Shown here piece by piece: positions 18,883 through 24,125 of a stretch of DNA of 24,913 nucleotides (position 1 is its first letter; every line of letters starts with the position of its first letter). The notes beneath the pieces are model-generated. The model ran no database searches. It was not told the origin of the DNA and worked only from the letters and a program-made list of their open reading frames with translations. The position numbers were made by a program, and so were the translations under genes. Origin of the DNA: a virus; IMG/VR virus record IMGVR_UViG_3300035703_001781, positions 1 through 24,913 of that record; one strand, written 5' to 3'.

Positions 18883-19230
18883 ATGGAAACGCCAAACAAA
18901 AAGGAAAAGTGTATGAGTACTGTTATACGCATTGCGATTTTGGGTTGGTCTGCTGCTCTCCTCACTGCTAGCTATGCTGGTGCTCTATCTAAGATGGACC
19001 CAACATTCATTGCAACTGTCTTCACAGCATCTGCTGCTACCTTTGGTATTAATACTATGAAGAAAGGTGGAGATGATGATGAGAAGAAAGAAGAAGAACC
19101 ACGTAAAGAAGTGGTAGTAGAACCTACTCCAGAACCACCAGCACCAGAAGTTGTTGCTGATGAACCAACTCTTGAAGAGAGAGTTGAGGTATTAGAAGGT
19201 CAAGTACAACCCCGCACAGGTGGAGCATAA
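18883..19230 (+). CDS. Holin-like protein with two membrane segments and charged tail, 115 aa
   Basis: ATG 18883 follows AAGGA; ATG 18913 would give a 105-aa product. Two hydrophobic helices, at about residues 13-34 (VIRIAILGWSAALLTASYAG) and 41-61 (TFIATVFTASAATFGINTM), are joined by a short polar turn. A highly charged tail follows (DDDEKKEEEPRKE, then a Pro/Glu-rich part). Two helices plus a hydrophilic C-terminus directly after the endolysin is the layout of class II holins. No sequence family is recognised; a virion or tail role is possible. Confidence 0.6.
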   Translation: METPNKKEKCMSTVIRIAILGWSAALLTASYAGALSKMDPTFIATVFTASAATFGINTMKKGGDDDEKKEEEPRKEVVVEPTPEPPAPEVVADEPTLEERVEVLEGQVQPRTGGA

Positions 19231-19346
19231 TGTCTAAGTCGGCAAACAAAGGTAAAAAGGGTAGTGCAGGTTCTGCCAATAATAAAAAGCAGAATTCTGG
19301 TAATGCCAATGCCAAAAAGGCAAAGAATGGTGGTAAGAAAAAGTGA
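19230..19346 (+). CDS. Lysine-rich low-complexity peptide, 38 aa
   Basis: ATG 19230 overlaps the previous stop by one base. The product, made almost only of Lys, Ala, Asn, Gly and Ser (MSKSANKGKKGSAGSANNKK and on), holds 12 lysines in 38 residues and no acidic residue. It is predicted to be disordered and strongly cationic. Such peptides bind nucleic acids or anionic envelopes, or act as membrane-active agents. Its place right after the holin-like gene in the late unit suggests a role late in infection. There is no known family. Confidence 0.5.
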   Translation: MSKSANKGKKGSAGSANNKKQNSGNANAKKAKNGGKKK

Positions 19347-19363
19347 TAAATTTTATCGCTTTT

Positions 19364-19522
19364 ATGATCGTTGGTTATAGTGAGATTAGTCCTGGCAGTT
19401 GTCAGTTGGAATACCTTCGTTATAATGAAGTTCACTCGCTTGTAATTCCGTGCCAAGAGAATGGAACACCCCTAAAAGGGAATGTTGGAATGCTCCCATC
19501 CACAAAATACTCCAAGCAATAG
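19364..19522 (+). CDS. Doubtful small ORF, 52 aa
   Basis: ATG 19364 opens a frame MIVGYSEISPGSCQLEYLRY and on, ending TAG 19520-19522. It follows a weak hairpin with T-run (19342-19364) and lacks a ribosome binding site. It overlaps by 73 bases the following frame at 19450, which looks more protein-like. Both may be expressed, or this one may be chance. No motif is seen. It is listed because otherwise 19347-19449 would have no assigned content. Confidence 0.3.
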   Translation: MIVGYSEISPGSCQLEYLRYNEVHSLVIPCQENGTPLKGNVGMLPSTKYSKQ

Positions 19523-19650
19523 ATAATCACACCCGTCTTTTTATAGAGACGGGTGATTTTTGGCATGAAGAACAGGCCCAGATCTTGAGAAAATATGTAA
19601 AAGATTTGAAAGTCTGGATACACAAAGAAGAAGGTTGGTGGAACGAATGA
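19450..19650 (+). CDS. Hypothetical protein, 66 aa, GTG start
   Basis: GTG 19450 is the only start codon after the in-frame stop at 19426. The product (MPREWNTPKRECWNAPIHKI, then LQAIDNHTRLFIETGDFWHE) is helix-rich with many Trp and His residues and ends WIHKEEGWWNE. It has no membrane segment. Its stop overlaps the start of the secreted HExxH protein by four bases. The composition and coupling look real; the family is not recognised. The weak start (no clear ribosome binding site) leaves the true N-terminus uncertain. Confidence 0.55.
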   Translation: MPREWNTPKRECWNAPIHKILQAIDNHTRLFIETGDFWHEEQAQILRKYVKDLKVWIHKEEGWWNE

Positions 19651-20393
19651 AAAAGTTATTCACCTCATTTGGTTTAGTTTTATCCTTAGCATTTCCTGCT
19701 ATAGCATCATCATTAGAACCAAAACAACCAACAGTAAGACCTTATAGTACAGAGGCAATGGGTTGTATGATTCTTTTAGAGTGTACTGAAGGTGTAGAGA
19801 AACTTACAGTAGATTCTGAACTATTAAAGAATCCAGACTTTGATCCATTTAGAGAAGAATTGAAAAGAATTATTATTGCCCTTGACAGTGTAAGTGTTCC
19901 TGTCTATGTGGCACCGGAAAGATATTTTACTCCAAGAACAGTAGGATTATATAAACCAAACTATAATCGTTTTTTTGTAAATGAAACTCTTCTGAAAGAC
20001 CCTAGAGAGTTTCTTGGAACAATGAGACATGAAGGATGGCACGTTGTTCAAGATTGTATGGGTGGTGGATTGAAAACATCATTTATGGCACAGGTCCATC
20101 AAGATAGTGAAATACCTGCTTGGGTAATGAAGCAAACTAGATTAACTTATGAATCAATGATGCAAAGTCGTGCTATTCCTTGGGAGGCAGATGCTAACTG
20201 GGCAGAAGAACAATCTAATGTAACTGCTGAAAAGATAGAGATGTGTGCAAAAGGTCCTCTGTGGGATCAAATTCGTCCTACATCAATGACTATGGATTGG
20301 TTGATTGGATGTGGATGGATGAAACCACAAGAGGGTAAGTATCCTTATTATCCAAATAAAAAAGTAGAGTATTGCACTGAGGGTAAGTATTAA
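19647..20393 (+). CDS. Secreted HExxH-type putative metallopeptidase, 248 aa
   Basis: ATG 19647 (ATGA overlap) is chosen instead of TTG 19635 because it gives a textbook signal peptide, MKKLFTSFGLVLSLAFPAIA, with cleavage near residue 20. The mature part carries FLGTMRHEGWHVVQDC, a zincin motif HExxH at His128-Glu129-x2-His132, and a later WEADANWAEE (Glu180) in the place of the third zinc ligand of gluzincins. Several Cys could form disulfides in the periplasm. The likely role is cutting a periplasmic or envelope protein during late infection. The peptidase call rests on motif only. Confidence 0.65.
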   Translation: MKKLFTSFGLVLSLAFPAIASSLEPKQPTVRPYSTEAMGCMILLECTEGVEKLTVDSELLKNPDFDPFREELKRIIIALDSVSVPVYVAPERYFTPRTVGLYKPNYNRFFVNETLLKDPREFLGTMRHEGWHVVQDCMGGGLKTSFMAQVHQDSEIPAWVMKQTRLTYESMMQSRAIPWEADANWAEEQSNVTAEKIEMCAKGPLWDQIRPTSMTMDWLIGCGWMKPQEGKYPYYPNKKVEYCTEGKY

Positions 20394-20542
20394 TGGATTT
20401 TCCCTGGGGAGTTGTTATAATTTTATCTTGTGGTCTTGCTTTTACCGCATACTGCATTTACTACATATTAAATTTAGCACATAAGGAGATGAACGATGAA
20501 GCATTTAAGTCTGATACTATCAATCACAAGTCTGAGCATTAG
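20393..20542 (+). CDS. Small membrane-anchored protein, 49 aa
   Basis: ATG 20393 shares its first base with the preceding stop. One N-terminal transmembrane helix (MDFPWGVVIILSCGLAFTAY, CIYYILNL) is followed by a short polar tail (AHKEMNDEAFKSDTINHKSE). The last 47 bases overlap the next gene in another frame. A small membrane-anchored protein whose gene is overlapped by a second membrane/secreted gene recalls spanin pairs of lysis regions, but the second gene has no visible lipobox, so this is only a suggestion. Confidence 0.5.
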   Translation: MDFPWGVVIILSCGLAFTAYCIYYILNLAHKEMNDEAFKSDTINHKSEH

Positions 20543-20708
20543 TGCTGCGATTGGTGTAGGTGCATATATCACTTATCAAAAAGCACAGAAGATTCTAGAC
20601 AATCCAGAAGAGTTTGTTGGTAAGGTTGTAGAAAACCAAGTCAATAAAGCATTTGAAAAACTACCCATTCCTAAACTAAATACTGAGAAGTTTAAATTAC
20701 CATTCTGA
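20496..20708 (+). CDS. Small membrane-anchored or secreted protein, 70 aa
   Basis: ATG 20496 is preceded by AAGGAG at 20482-20487. An N-terminal hydrophobic segment (about residues 5-26, LSLILSITSLSISAAIGVGA) is a membrane anchor or uncleaved signal. The remainder is an amphipathic, helix-prone domain (QKAQKILDNPEEFVGKVVEN) ending in a Pro/Lys-rich tail. It overlaps the upstream gene by 47 bases and the thermonuclease start by one base. The family is not recognised. Confidence 0.6.
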   Translation: MKHLSLILSITSLSISAAIGVGAYITYQKAQKILDNPEEFVGKVVENQVNKAFEKLPIPKLNTEKFKLPF

Positions 20709-21139
20709 TGGATAAGGACCCATACATTTATAGAATTAAATCAGTTCTTAAGGTTGTAGATGGCGATACTATTGATGCTGCTATTGACCTTGGGTTTGAT
20801 ATCTCCCTTACTAAGCGAATTCGTCTTGCTGGTGTCGATACCCCAGAGAGCAGAACAACTGATGCAAATGAAAAGAAACTTGGTCTTGAAGTTAAAGAAT
20901 GGCTCAAGAAAAAGTTAGAAGGACAAACAGACGTTATCGTTAAAACAGAACTCCCAGATTCGACCGAAAAATACGGAAGAATTCTGGGACATTTGTTTAT
21001 TGGTGATAAGGAAGTATCTGCAGTTAATAAAAAGAAATCAGTCAATCAGCAAATGATTGATGAAGGATATGCTTGGGAATATGATGGTGGGACTAAGAAG
21101 AAAGATTTTAATTTGCTTTTAGAAAGAAGACAGAAATGA
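20708..21139 (+). CDS. Thermonuclease (staphylococcal nuclease homologue), 143 aa
   Basis: The key SNase residues are present in order: VVDGDTIDA with the calcium-binding Asp (about 18-20), IRLAGVDTPES with Arg39, Asp44 and Glu47 (Arg35, Asp40 and Glu43 of SNase), and KYGRILG with Arg91 (Arg87). The C-terminal MIDEGYAWEYDGG also fits the fold. The enzyme hydrolyses DNA and RNA with Ca2+. No signal peptide is present, so it acts in the cytoplasm or after lysis. Possible roles are host nucleic-acid breakdown or competitor DNA removal. Confidence 0.9.
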   Translation: MDKDPYIYRIKSVLKVVDGDTIDAAIDLGFDISLTKRIRLAGVDTPESRTTDANEKKLGLEVKEWLKKKLEGQTDVIVKTELPDSTEKYGRILGHLFIGDKEVSAVNKKKSVNQQMIDEGYAWEYDGGTKKKDFNLLLERRQK

Positions 21140-21336
21140 TTTACTTTAATATTGTCAGATTGTTCATTATTATCTGGGCAGCACTTATGATTTCTGCTGT
21201 GGAATCAGTTGCCATCAAAACAGAAGGACAAGTAGAACTTGAAACTACAAGTATAGATGCATATGCAAAAGTACTTGTACTCGCAGTAGGTTCTTTTCTT
21301 GGTGATGCTGCTTTTAAACTAAAACAAAAGAAATGA
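21136..21336 (+). CDS. Small two-helix membrane protein, 66 aa
   Basis: ATG 21136 overlaps the thermonuclease stop (ATGA). Two hydrophobic helices, at about residues 3-23 (YFNIVRLFIIIWAALMISAV) and 42-60 (AYAKVLVLAVGSFLGDAAF), are separated by a polar segment rich in Glu and Thr, with a basic end (KLKQKK). The form is similar to small holins or antiholins. No sequence family is recognised. It is part of the late + strand chain; its stop overlaps the next gene by four bases. Confidence 0.6.
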   Translation: MIYFNIVRLFIIIWAALMISAVESVAIKTEGQVELETTSIDAYAKVLVLAVGSFLGDAAFKLKQKK

Positions 21337-21572
21337 AACTTCTCATCTTAGATGTTTTAATAGTTCTAAGATTACTTACAAACGACGGTATAATACTTGA
21401 GAATAGAAGACCTATTCCCAAGAGACAACCACCAGAGATTATTCGTTTTGTTAGGAGACCAGCACGAAGAGGACGCAAAAAATCTTTACAATTTGATACT
21501 ACTTTGTTAAATAGTAAAGATTTGTTTAAGGTGTTACAGAATGACCTCAGCACCAACAAAAAAGGAACGTAA
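21333..21572 (+). CDS. Basic hypothetical protein, 79 aa
   Basis: ATG 21333 (ATGA overlap). It has a short hydrophobic N-terminus (MKLLILDVLIVLRLL) and a strongly basic, Arg/Pro-rich middle (RRPIPKRQPPEIIRFVRRPA, RRGRKK). The basic part could bind nucleic acid or membrane phospholipid. No known motif is visible. The 3' end overlaps the next small gene by 32 bases. The function is unknown. Confidence 0.5.
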   Translation: MKLLILDVLIVLRLLTNDGIILENRRPIPKRQPPEIIRFVRRPARRGRKKSLQFDTTLLNSKDLFKVLQNDLSTNKKGT

Positions 21573-21672
21573 AGAAGAGAAAGATAATATTTTTCTTGAT
21601 ATGTTATATAATCTTGTAGTGTATATTCCAGTATTGATTATATCTTGGGTTGTGGATAAATTTTCAGATTGA
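21541..21672 (+). CDS. Small membrane protein, 43 aa
   Basis: ATG 21541 to TGA 21670-21672 encodes a charged N-terminus (MTSAPTKKERKEEKDNIFLD) and a C-terminal membrane helix (MLYNLVVYIPVLIISWVVD), a tail-anchored layout. It is the last gene of the late + strand unit. It converges with the minus-strand gene that ends at 21664, and the two coding regions overlap by nine bases without an obvious terminator. The function is unknown. Confidence 0.5.
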   Translation: MTSAPTKKERKEEKDNIFLDMLYNLVVYIPVLIISWVVDKFSD

Positions 21673-22548
21673 GAACTTTGCAGATAATTTTTTAGCAATT
21701 TTTTTAGCAGGGGCAAAGAGAGGTTTAAATCTCTGTTGTCCTTCTTTTGTAAACTTATCTGCTATTACGTCGTCAATAATAATTTTATTATCAATCTCAT
21801 AGAGAGAATTAATTTCTACTTGGTCACGAATATACTGCTCTACATTTTCCACTTGCTCTACAAGTCTCGTTCCTTCTGCGGAGTATTCGAAAATATCAAT
21901 ATGTCCACCCTCCGCAAGAACATAATGTAGAACAGGTTTAACTTGTTTAATTTTAATTTTAAACTTTTTCTTCGTTGCCTCTTTGATGATTGGTTCGGCA
22001 GCATTCTTTAGTGCATTAAGTGCCGTAGTAGCAACCATCGTAGATGCTGTGGTAACTACTGCGACAGCACCAGCCGTAGCAACAAGAGAAGGGTCAGGTA
22101 AATTAATATTGATTCCACCGACAGTAAAGGTAGGTTGAGGTTTATCTGCTGGAACTTCTACAACTGGTGTAGGTGTGGAAGTTTGGATAGGGGGGGTTTG
22201 AACAACTTGAGGCAGTTGAGGTGGGGGGGTAGTATCAGGCAACCCCCTTGTTTTTTCCTGTTGTTCTTGTGCTTGTTTTTGACGTTCTGCATTTACTGCA
22301 GCATCAAACTCCGCTTGAGTTGGAACATTAATAACTGGATACTTAATTGCAGTATTTGGAACATCAATAATAGGAACTTCAAGACCACGAACAACTGGTT
22401 GTTCAACAGCACGAATTGTTGGTCTATCTATAGTTGAAATTACAGACGGACCATCAATTCTATTAATGTTTGCATTTGGTATGTTAATCGAATTATTTCC
22501 GTTTATTGGTCTTAGATTTGGATTATCAATTAGTTTTATTGGTTCCAT
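21664..22548 (-). CDS. Pro-rich putative envelope or virion protein, 294 aa
   Basis: The N-terminal 130 residues are low-complexity and Pro/Asn/Ile-rich, with repeated short strands (INIPNANINR, VPIIDVPNTAIKYPVINVP) and a Gln/Glu helix (about 84-100). TPPPQLPQVVQTPPIQTSTP is a Pro-rich linker. A small hydrophobic region about 155-185 (VATAGAVAVVTTASTMVATT) may span a membrane. The C-terminal 100 residues are a basic alpha/beta domain (KKKFKIKIKQVKPVLHYVLA). There is no signal peptide. It is the last of four genes on this strand; its start overlaps the upstream gene by 23 bases. No family is recognised. Confidence 0.7.
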   Translation of the reverse strand: MEPIKLIDNPNLRPINGNNSINIPNANINRIDGPSVISTIDRPTIRAVEQPVVRGLEVPIIDVPNTAIKYPVINVPTQAEFDAAVNAERQKQAQEQQEKTRGLPDTTPPPQLPQVVQTPPIQTSTPTPVVEVPADKPQPTFTVGGININLPDPSLVATAGAVAVVTTASTMVATTALNALKNAAEPIIKEATKKKFKIKIKQVKPVLHYVLAEGGHIDIFEYSAEGTRLVEQVENVEQYIRDQVEINSLYEIDNKIIIDDVIADKFTKEGQQRFKPLFAPAKKIAKKLSAKFSI

Positions 22549-23110
22549 TCACTACATCCTCAACTCTTGGGTATTTCACGACAACATCAGCACAAACTTT
22601 GTAATAAGGACTGTTCGAGTGGAACATCACTCCATTCTTATATGCTTCACCGCATTTTATTAATCTTACAAGTTCAAAATCTAATCTTGCTTTATCAGTT
22701 TCTACTTGTTGTCTAGCAATTTCAGTTTCTGCTCTTCTTTTGCATAAACTCATTAAATCACCATCTAATGGAATATTAAGACCAGCAGAAATGCCCCAGT
22801 TTCCGTTGCGAGATGCAAACGTTTCTGGGTCGTCACTATTGTTATTACTACTCATTAAAAATGGTGATACTGAAAAAGTTGCTCCCTGGCAACTTACTCC
22901 ACCACCATAAGTATTAAGTGCATACGGTCCTTGAAGGACCTGAACTGCTTGGTTAGTTACATTTCCTGTAGCACTTGCACTTGGTCCGGCAATATTAGTA
23001 TTACTAGGTGCAGGAGCACTTTGAGCGAATGCAGTCCCTGTTGAGATTATTGCGTAAAGACAGAGATTGATGTAGTGGTTGATTGGGTTTCTGTAGTGCG
23101 ATCTATCCAT
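22526..23110 (-). CDS. Secreted protein with Cys residues, 194 aa
   Basis: Only ATG 23110 is a usable start; the hydrophobic segment (about residues 14-30, LCLYAIISTGTAFAQ) ends in a signal-peptidase-like AFA-QS site, so the product is exported. The mature part has a Ser/Asn/Pro-rich start, a beta region (YGGGVSCQGATFSVSPFLMS), GNWGISAGLNIPLDGD and a helical stretch (RRAETEIARQQVETDKARLD), with four Cys that may form disulfides. The gene overlaps its upstream neighbour by 64 bases, a large overlap. The family is not recognised. Confidence 0.7.
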   Translation of the reverse strand: MDRSHYRNPINHYINLCLYAIISTGTAFAQSAPAPSNTNIAGPSASATGNVTNQAVQVLQGPYALNTYGGGVSCQGATFSVSPFLMSSNNNSDDPETFASRNGNWGISAGLNIPLDGDLMSLCKRRAETEIARQQVETDKARLDFELVRLIKCGEAYKNGVMFHSNSPYYKVCADVVVKYPRVEDVVNGTNKTN

Positions 23111-23412
23111 GTTTCTTTTGCCACTCCAGGGCCAAGATATGTCTCACTAAATTGAAATGGGGCACCTTGAGTCATGATCGAATAACCAGCACCCCTTTGA
23201 GGAATGCCAGGAATGTTGATATTAGTTCCTGTTACAGTATAGGATTCACCAGTTGTATATTCAACTTGACGAATAGTTTCTATAATTTTTGTTGTTGATT
23301 CTGTTGTTGCATTGATCGTACCCCTAGTAAAATTGGGCACAACACTATTAGCATAAGCAGGAGTACAAATGACTCCCGCTGCTAAAAGCAAAGCGGGAGT
23401 TAAATGCCTCAT
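23047..23412 (-). CDS. Secreted beta-rich protein, 121 aa, paralogue of the upstream gene
   Basis: A signal peptide (MRHLTPALLLAAGVICTPAY, cleavage after YA-NS) is followed by a Thr/Ser-rich beta protein. The stretch ESYTVTGTNINIPGIPQRGA and then GAPFQFSETYLGPGV matches the neighbour's ASYSASGTNI and GQAFSFSESI, so the two are diverged copies. The start overlaps the upstream stop by four bases (ATGA). Thr/Ser-rich exported proteins of this type may be surface adhesins or fibres; the role is unknown. Confidence 0.72.
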   Translation of the reverse strand: MRHLTPALLLAAGVICTPAYANSVVPNFTRGTINATTESTTKIIETIRQVEYTTGESYTVTGTNINIPGIPQRGAGYSIMTQGAPFQFSETYLGPGVAKETWIDRTTETQSTTTSISVFTQ

Positions 23413-23870
23413 TTGAATACGCTTAATTCAATAGATCTTTGGCCTGTAGCAGTGGTTCCTGCACCACCAGCAGTAACAGTAGGAACACCAGTTGGGGAAA
23501 GAGTTCCTGCAAGGGTCCCTTTTTCACCACCAACTTGAGTTACACTATCTCCATAGAGATTAGGTGTTCCAATCACACCATTAGTAACTGTTTGAGTGGT
23601 AACAGGAGTATCAGCAGCATTAATACTTTCCGAGAAACTAAATGCTTGTCCTGGAGTATTGATGTCATAAGTTCCAGCACCACCTACACCACCAAAAGAT
23701 GTAGATTGAATATTGGTTCCTGATGCTGAATAGGAAGCACCGATTCTGGTTGATTGAACAGCAGCACCATCAACTTTCAATTGAACGGAATCAGTGATTT
23801 TTGATGTAATTTCAGCAGCATTAACTGGGATAGCGAAGAATAACGAAAAGGCTAATAGGAGTCTTTTCAT
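23409..23870 (-). CDS. Secreted beta-rich protein, 153 aa
   Basis: ATG 23870 is chosen over a GTG at 23891 because it starts a clean signal peptide (MKRLLLAFSLFFAIPVNA, cleavage before AE). The mature protein is almost free of aromatic residues and rich in Gly, Ser and Thr, with short beta repeats (SKITDSVQLKVDGAAVQSTR, YSASGTNIQSTSFGGVGGAG). It ends VTAGGAGTTATGQRSIELSV. It is first in a four-gene minus-strand unit, 27 bp after a late-promoter-like box. There is no named family. Confidence 0.75.
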   Translation of the reverse strand: MKRLLLAFSLFFAIPVNAAEITSKITDSVQLKVDGAAVQSTRIGASYSASGTNIQSTSFGGVGGAGTYDINTPGQAFSFSESINAADTPVTTQTVTNGVIGTPNLYGDSVTQVGGEKGTLAGTLSPTGVPTVTAGGAGTTATGQRSIELSVFK

Positions 23871-23896
23871 TTTCTTATTGTGAATGAACACTAAAG

Positions 23897-23904
23897 TTAT
23901 TTAG
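23897..23904 (-). promoter_or_regulatory. Candidate late promoter on the minus strand (CTAAATAA)
   Basis: Read on the minus strand, CTAAATAA covers 23904-23897, matches the box before the porin gene, and lies 27 bp upstream of the ATG at 23870. It would drive the four minus-strand genes. Confidence 0.6.
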
Positions 23905-23926
23905 GAGACTGCTCCCATTTGGGGGG

Positions 23927-23960
23927 TTGACGTGGGAGGCAAACCATAGTATGATAAATA
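23927..23960 (+). promoter_or_regulatory. psbA promoter (sigma-70 type, with adjacent late-like box)
   Basis: TTGACG at 23927-23932 and TATGAT at 23950-23955 are spaced by 17 bp. GATAAATA at 23953-23960 overlaps the -10 and resembles a late promoter, as at the porin gene. It is divergent from the minus-strand unit. Confidence 0.65.
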
Positions 23961-23992
23961 GGTAAACAAATGTTACGAATCTCTCACAATTC

Positions 23993-24103
23993 TTAACATT
24001 GTTAAACTCCCACTAACCGAGACCTATGGGGAGTATAAACACGTCTCTCATATCCCCGCTGAGGGTGCGGGGAGCATAGTAACTCCACCATTTCCCTGAT
24101 GGT
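23993..24103 (+). promoter_or_regulatory. Structured psbA mRNA leader (possible PhotoRC-type RNA)
   Basis: ACTCCC (24006-24011) pairs with GGGAGT (24029-24034). GAGAC (24019-24023), inside that loop, can pair with GTCTC (24043-24047), making an H-type pseudoknot. Two hairpins follow: CCCCGC/GCGGGG (24054-24072) and ACCAT/ATGGT (24087-24103). A small palindrome TTAAC/GTTAA (23993-24005) precedes. From memory, the photoRC RNA motifs lie upstream of psbA in cyanobacteria and cyanophages; membership is not tested here. Confidence 0.55.
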
Positions 24104-24125
24104 CTTACTACTATTTTAAAAAACA

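Noticed and set aside
22135-22437. Plus-strand ORF within the minus-strand Pro-rich gene
   Set aside because: Asn/Trp/Cys-rich shadow sequence without ribosome binding site; the minus-strand chain of overlapping genes is coherent.
24001-24125. Glutamine (glnA-type) riboswitch in the psbA leader
   Set aside because: The GGAAGTAGG-type core of that aptamer is not present; the pseudoknot layout fits the leader better as a psbA-specific structure.
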